A stretch of DNA of 16,166 nucleotides from JAJFTV01 sp964426355 (GTDB lineage: Bacteria > Chloroflexota > Anaerolineae > Anaerolineales > Anaerolineaceae), in NCBI GenBank assembly GCA_964426355.1, contig CAYRRA010000100.1:1-16166 (forward strand). Reading direction: 5' to 3'. Below, piece after piece: positions 12,548 to 16,166 of this stretch. The position numbers were made by a program, and so were the translations under genes. The notes below the pieces were generated by a model that saw nothing but the letters and a program-made list of their open reading frames with translations, was not told the origin of the DNA and ran no database searches. How positions within the stretch are numbered: position 1 is the stretch's first letter; every line of letters starts with the position of its first letter.

Positions 12548-13579
12548 TTATTGCTCCAAACGATAAAAAGGTGCTTTGATATACGCCACGCTGATCAGAC
12601 CTGGATTGAGACCATTTTCGCTCAAATAGGTTTTTATAGTTTCGTAAAGCAGTAATTTCTGATCTAAATTATTCAGGCGGTGCCCAAAATAAACATTACA
12701 ATTTTCACGGTTGTCATGCCAGCCGAATCCGTCGCTGGGGTTGTAGGAAATTGTCTCAATCTCCGGCATCCTTGCCTGTAAATACAGCAATTCCTGGATA
12801 AAATCCGTATCAACCGGTCCATCTTTCAGAACCACAATCTCATTAATTTCCTCACCAATTTCCAATGACAACTGCTCGATTTCTTCCGCGCTCATTGGGA
12901 CTTTCAATCGCGGTGGTCCTTCAGTAGAAAGTACGGTGATGATTCCTTCTGTAGTGCCTCGCGGGGAGAAGATATAACCTTCCTGGTCAATCCAGAGGGT
13001 GAGGTTGTCATATTGCCATGCGATGACCGGCTGCCTTTCCCTGACCTGGATATAAACATGAGCAGGGAATTTTACTTCAACTTGGGCATCATAAAACTCG
13101 GGGAATGACCGATTAATCTTTTCGAGCACCTCTTGTGGATCAATGGTGTAAATAGGGCGGTTGGCAAGCTGAAGAATGCTCACCACATCCGTGCTGTTGT
13201 TCCGCTGTAACCCAGAGATGGATACCGATGCGACATCGAATAGCCCTGAGAAAGAAGCCAATGCAAGGAAGATCCCCAGCGACATTGCGATGAAAATGGA
13301 AAGCAGCCGCCAACCCGGTCTGATGATGGGTAGACCGGGAATGCTGACTTCTCCGCCGTTTTGTAAGGGCAGAACTACACGGCGTTTGACCTGTGTACGT
13401 GTTCGGTGAACGACCGGCGTGCCGACAATACCGCGCCGGACAAAGATTGGCGTGTTTTGTATTGCAGGCATTTGCTGAGCGCGCTGCGATTTGCGTTCAA
13501 CCGGCTGTTTCAACTGCTGGTCACGACGCTGCCTGACGATATCTGCTCTGCTTATCTGCGTTTTTCTGTCTCTGGTCAT
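12548..13579 (-). CDS. ftsQ: Cell division protein FtsQ/DivIB
   Basis: A bitopic divisome protein that links early and late division proteins. Its 343 residues divide into a long basic cytoplasmic tail (1-90, rich in Arg, Lys and Gln), one membrane segment (about 91-111, LLSIFIAMSLGIFLALASF), a POTRA domain (about 114-182, starting FDVASVSISGLQRNNSTDVV) and a FtsQ/DivIB beta domain containing WIDQEGYIFSP. The ATG at 13579 follows the murB stop by 1 nt; an earlier in-frame start at 13633 would overlap murB by more than 50 nt and is rejected. The assignment rests on domain order and on the position between murB and ftsA, since FtsQ sequences are poorly conserved. The basic tail is longer than in many homologues. 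Confidence 0.9.
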   Translation of the reverse strand: MTRDRKTQISRADIVRQRRDQQLKQPVERKSQRAQQMPAIQNTPIFVRRGIVGTPVVHRTRTQVKRRVVLPLQNGGEVSIPGLPIIRPGWRLLSIFIAMSLGIFLALASFSGLFDVASVSISGLQRNNSTDVVSILQLANRPIYTIDPQEVLEKINRSFPEFYDAQVEVKFPAHVYIQVRERQPVIAWQYDNLTLWIDQEGYIFSPRGTTEGIITVLSTEGPPRLKVPMSAEEIEQLSLEIGEEINEIVVLKDGPVDTDFIQELLYLQARMPEIETISYNPSDGFGWHDNRENCNVYFGHRLNNLDQKLLLYETIKTYLSENGLNPGLISVAYIKAPFYRLEQ

Positions 13580-13580
13580 A

Positions 13581-14522
13581 TCAGCAGCCTTCCCAATCTC
13601 CAAGTAATTCAACCTCCAATTCCAACTCAACACCGAACTTCTCTGACACGGTGTTTTGCGTGAGCCGGATTAAAGCCAAAAAATCATTGGCAGTTCCATT
13701 TCCGTTGTTGATGAAGAAATTGCCATGTTTCTGGCTGATTTCTACATCACCTATTTTCATCCCTTTTAAGTTTGCAGCTTCAATCAACCTGCCAGCAAAA
13801 TCGCCAGGCGGGTTTTTGAACATCGAACCGGTACATGCACCGGGTGGTTGTTTGGTTTCGCGTTTGCTTTTCAATGTCCGCATCCGGTTCTCTATTTCGA
13901 CACGATCACCGTGTTCAACTTTCAGGCTTGCAGAAAGGATGACAACCTGTGCATCCGGATGGCGTTTGAGAATGCTGGAGCGGTATTGGTAAGCAAAATC
14001 AGCGCTGGACCAATTCATTTTTCCCGATTCAGAATGCAAGATTTCTGCCATGATCAAGTTTTGACTGATCTCACTGCCAAATGCGCCCGCATTTCCGTAC
14101 AGCGCGCCTCCCAATGTTCCGGGTAATGCCGTAGCCCATTCCAAGCCGCTTAGCGCTGCGGTTCCAGCACGCTGCACAATGACGCTCATCAACGTGCCCG
14201 ATTCAGCCCAAATGCAGGGGGGCTGAGCTTCGGAGTTGAGCGAGATTGCTTTTGCCTGGTTGATGAGAATCAACCCGCGCACCCCTTTTTCACTAATCAG
14301 CACATTAGAAGCCCCACCTAAGAGCGTGAAGGGGATATCGTGATCCCAGAGGGTACTCACATCCTGTTCCAACTCTGCTGCCGAGGTGGCTTGAAGCAAA
14401 AAATCAACACAGCCGCCCACGCGTGCACTGCTGAAACGCGCCATAGGGACGTTGGTCTGAAGTCGGTTGCCAAACAGCCCGGACAGGATTTCGGGAGAGG
14501 TATGTGTGTTCTTGTGGGTCAC
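13581..14522 (-). CDS. murB: UDP-N-acetylenolpyruvoylglucosamine reductase MurB
   Basis: This cytosolic FAD enzyme uses NADPH to reduce UDP-GlcNAc-enolpyruvate to UDP-MurNAc, the second committed step of peptidoglycan synthesis. In the 313-residue form the FAD-binding motif LLGGASNVLISEKGVRGLI spans 67-85, the second GLEWATALPGTLGGALYGNA spans 126-145, YRSS is at 180-183, and the substrate-binding GSMFKNP (232-238) carries the catalytic Ser233, followed by QKHGNFFINNG. AGGAG (14537-14533) is 10 nt before a GTG at 14522 that overlaps the murC stop as GTGA, and only 1 nt before an ATG at 14531. I favour the GTG, but the ATG form (three residues longer) is possible. The gene is translationally coupled to murC. 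Confidence 0.95.
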   Translation of the reverse strand: MTHKNTHTSPEILSGLFGNRLQTNVPMARFSSARVGGCVDFLLQATSAAELEQDVSTLWDHDIPFTLLGGASNVLISEKGVRGLILINQAKAISLNSEAQPPCIWAESGTLMSVIVQRAGTAALSGLEWATALPGTLGGALYGNAGAFGSEISQNLIMAEILHSESGKMNWSSADFAYQYRSSILKRHPDAQVVILSASLKVEHGDRVEIENRMRTLKSKRETKQPPGACTGSMFKNPPGDFAGRLIEAANLKGMKIGDVEISQKHGNFFINNGNGTANDFLALIRLTQNTVSEKFGVELELEVELLGDWEGC

Positions 14523-15949
14523 GGTGTACATTCTCCTACGTCCTTGTTTCCCCAATCGCTTGTTGTACTTGCCGTGGGCAATTGGTTTGCGAATGTTTCC
14601 AGCAAATGTTGGTTGATTGCAACAGCATCACCAGCTGACATTACGATGAGAATATCTCCTGTTTTGAGATGGTTGTAAAGATACTGGCAGGTCTGGGCAA
14701 TATCCGGGATGAACTTGCAGTGTTCGTGATCGACCTCTGCTGCGAGCTTTGCGGCGGAGAAGTTAAAACTCTGTTCGCGCGCTGCGTAAATTTCGGTGAT
14801 GATCACCTCGTCCGCCTGTGAGAAAGCATGCAAATACTGTTCATAGAAAGACTGGATGCGCGAGAATGTATGCGGCTGCCATACTGCGATGACCCTCCTG
14901 CCCGGAAACCGGGTTCGTGCTGCGGAGAGGGTTGTTTGGATTTCAGTCGGGTGATGCGCATAGTCGTCAACAAAAGTAATCCCGTGGTAACTGCCTTTTA
15001 TTTCAAATCGCCGTTCGGTTCCTGCAAAGGCTTCAATCCACCTGGCTGCTTCATCGGCTGAAAGTCCCAGTGCATCAACGACGGCGATGGCAGCCAGAGC
15101 ATTTCGGACGTTATGCTCACCAGGCACATTTAACCGGGCGGTGGTAAGAAAATTAAGCATTTTTTCTTCCTGACAAAAGATATCCATTTGATAACACCCG
15201 TTTGGTCGCACGTGCAGGTTTTTTGCCTGGTAACTTGCTTGTGGGTGCATACCATACGTCAGGTGACGTGAGGGAATACCAGCACGGTTTATTTTCTGGG
15301 GAGGGATTTCCTGGCTGGAGAGCAGCACACCGCCGGGCTGTACCTGGGCGATAAAGCGTTGAAAAGCGTCATGATAATCTTCAGGTGTGGGGAAGATATC
15401 TGTGTGGTCATGCTCGATGTTGGTAATGATTGCCAGCGACGGATGCAACCCCAAGAACATGTTGTCGTACTCATCTGCTTCAATGACGAAATATTTCCCT
15501 TTGCCCATGTGAGCGTTGTTGTGCAGGTTTTTAGAAACACCGCCAATCAGATAGCCGGGATCCTGTTCCATACCGGTGAGTAACCATGCAATCATAGAAG
15601 TGGTGGTGGTTTTGCCATGTGTTCCGGCAACTGCGATGACGGTTTTGTCTGCCAGGAAATCTTCCAGGAATGCTGAACGTTTTTTCACAGGGATGTGATT
15701 TTCATGTGCAAAAATCAGTTCTGGGTTATCCGATGGAACGGCAGAGGATTGAATGACAAGTTCAGCACCGGCAGCTTGTTCGGCACGGTGACCGATAAAT
15801 ACGCGAACACCAAGATCGGAGAGCTGGCGTGTCACATTGCTCTCGTTTTGATCCGAGCCTGAAACAGCGAAGCCGCTTTCAAGCAGCAATCTGGCTATTG
15901 CTGAAAGCCCGCTTCCGCCAATTCCAACCAGGTGCACGTTTTTGATCAT
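14519..15949 (-). CDS. murC: UDP-N-acetylmuramate--L-alanine ligase MurC
   Basis: The cytosolic ATP-dependent ligase that adds L-Ala to UDP-MurNAc, the first amino acid of the peptide stem. The 476 residues show all three Mur ligase domains. The N-terminal nucleotide-binding region has HLVGIGGSGLSAIARLLLES (6-25). The central domain has the P-loop AGTHGKTTTTSMIAWLL (108-124), EADEYDNMF (157-165) and NIEHDHTD (177-184). The C-terminal domain begins near HNVRNALAAIAVV (279-291) and has VDDYAHHPTEI (327-337). G-I-G-G-S-G near the start and D-D-Y-A-H-H-P separate MurC from MurD, MurE and MurF. The ATG at 15949 overlaps the stop of the upstream membrane ORF as ATGA, and no strong ribosome site is seen, so translation is probably coupled. 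Confidence 0.97.
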   Translation of the reverse strand: MIKNVHLVGIGGSGLSAIARLLLESGFAVSGSDQNESNVTRQLSDLGVRVFIGHRAEQAAGAELVIQSSAVPSDNPELIFAHENHIPVKKRSAFLEDFLADKTVIAVAGTHGKTTTTSMIAWLLTGMEQDPGYLIGGVSKNLHNNAHMGKGKYFVIEADEYDNMFLGLHPSLAIITNIEHDHTDIFPTPEDYHDAFQRFIAQVQPGGVLLSSQEIPPQKINRAGIPSRHLTYGMHPQASYQAKNLHVRPNGCYQMDIFCQEEKMLNFLTTARLNVPGEHNVRNALAAIAVVDALGLSADEAARWIEAFAGTERRFEIKGSYHGITFVDDYAHHPTEIQTTLSAARTRFPGRRVIAVWQPHTFSRIQSFYEQYLHAFSQADEVIITEIYAAREQSFNFSAAKLAAEVDHEHCKFIPDIAQTCQYLYNHLKTGDILIVMSAGDAVAINQHLLETFANQLPTASTTSDWGNKDVGECTP

Positions 15950-16166
15950 ATAAACACCACCAACAGAAATGCAAAAGCAATTGCAACGGCAAAATAAATC
16001 ACCGGAGTACCAATCCAGTTTGGAGGCAGCATCGGGAGAAGCTGCTGCGTGGCTTCAAAAGTAGGCGTCCCGGCAATAGGTTCGGTGATGACGGCAAACT
16101 TATAATGGATTGCATCCAGGTAATACCAGAGCGAACCCCAAAAGAGATAGGCAATGATCGCACCGA
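15946..16166 (-). CDS. Unrecognised membrane protein, C-terminal part (cut by the window edge)
   Basis: The last 72 residues of a protein whose start lies beyond the window. They read as a hydrophobic aromatic segment (AIIAYLFWGSLWYYL), a polar loop of about 35 residues (ending LLPMLPPNWIGTP) and a final membrane segment (VIYFAVAIAFAFLLVVFI) that ends at the stop. Two membrane spans with a short loop fit a polytopic protein. I do not recognise the family: it is not the C-terminus of FtsW or MraY, and MurG, which often precedes murC, is not hydrophobic like this. The stop overlaps the murC start by 4 nt (ATGA), which ties it to the cell wall operon. The reading frame is real on that evidence; function is unknown. 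Confidence 0.6.
   Translation of the reverse strand, partial: GAIIAYLFWGSLWYYLDAIHYKFAVITEPIAGTPTFEATQQLLPMLPPNWIGTPVIYFAVAIAFAFLLVVFI

Overview
The window looks like chromosomal DNA of a Chloroflexota bacterium, most likely class Anaerolineae. This is inferred from three things: the murC-murB-ftsQ-ftsA-ftsZ block, a solute-binding lipoprotein with a long Ala/Pro/Glu linker after the lipid-anchored cysteine (typical of that class), and decayed intergenic repeats of a kind common there. No rRNA or tRNA gene was seen to confirm it. No CRISPR array, transposase or phage gene was recognised, and base composition looks even throughout.

Left part (1-3805). A complete agmatine deiminase gene (aguA) ends at a strong terminator. 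Next is a one-gene unit for a small single-haem cytochrome c lipoprotein, with its own promoter and a terminator that probably works in both directions. Facing it on the minus strand are a 70-residue DUF4177-like protein with an extended -10 promoter, and a coupled pair of methyltransferases: a soluble class I SAM enzyme followed by a membrane isoprenylcysteine-methyltransferase-like enzyme.

Middle part (3806-9444). A likely plus-strand operon encodes a TauE/SafE-type permease, a class V PLP enzyme of the cysteine-lyase/epimerase type and a two-part serine beta-lactamase-like hydrolase. After it comes a single ABC-transporter solute-binding lipoprotein (family 5, peptide type) with a near-consensus promoter, a 117-nt leader holding an almost perfect Shine-Dalgarno sequence and a possible 20-residue leader peptide, and a strong terminator. 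No permease or ATPase gene accompanies it.

Gene-free part (9445-10117). About 670 bases hold decayed interspersed repeats, a short tandem duplication and several hairpins, but no convincing gene.

Right part (10118-16166, all minus strand). This is the end of a division and cell wall cluster, transcribed as [membrane protein, cut by the window]-murC-murB-ftsQ-ftsA-ftsZ. Genes overlap by 1-4 bases or lie 1-47 bases apart. MurC and MurB make UDP-MurNAc-alanine precursors; FtsQ, FtsA and FtsZ build the divisome. The unrecognised membrane protein directly before murC, where murG is often found, is the oddest point of the block.

I did not find a clearly new defence or mobile system. The points most worth checking are the leader of the binding-protein gene, the membrane ORF before murC, and the TauE/PLP enzyme/hydrolase operon.
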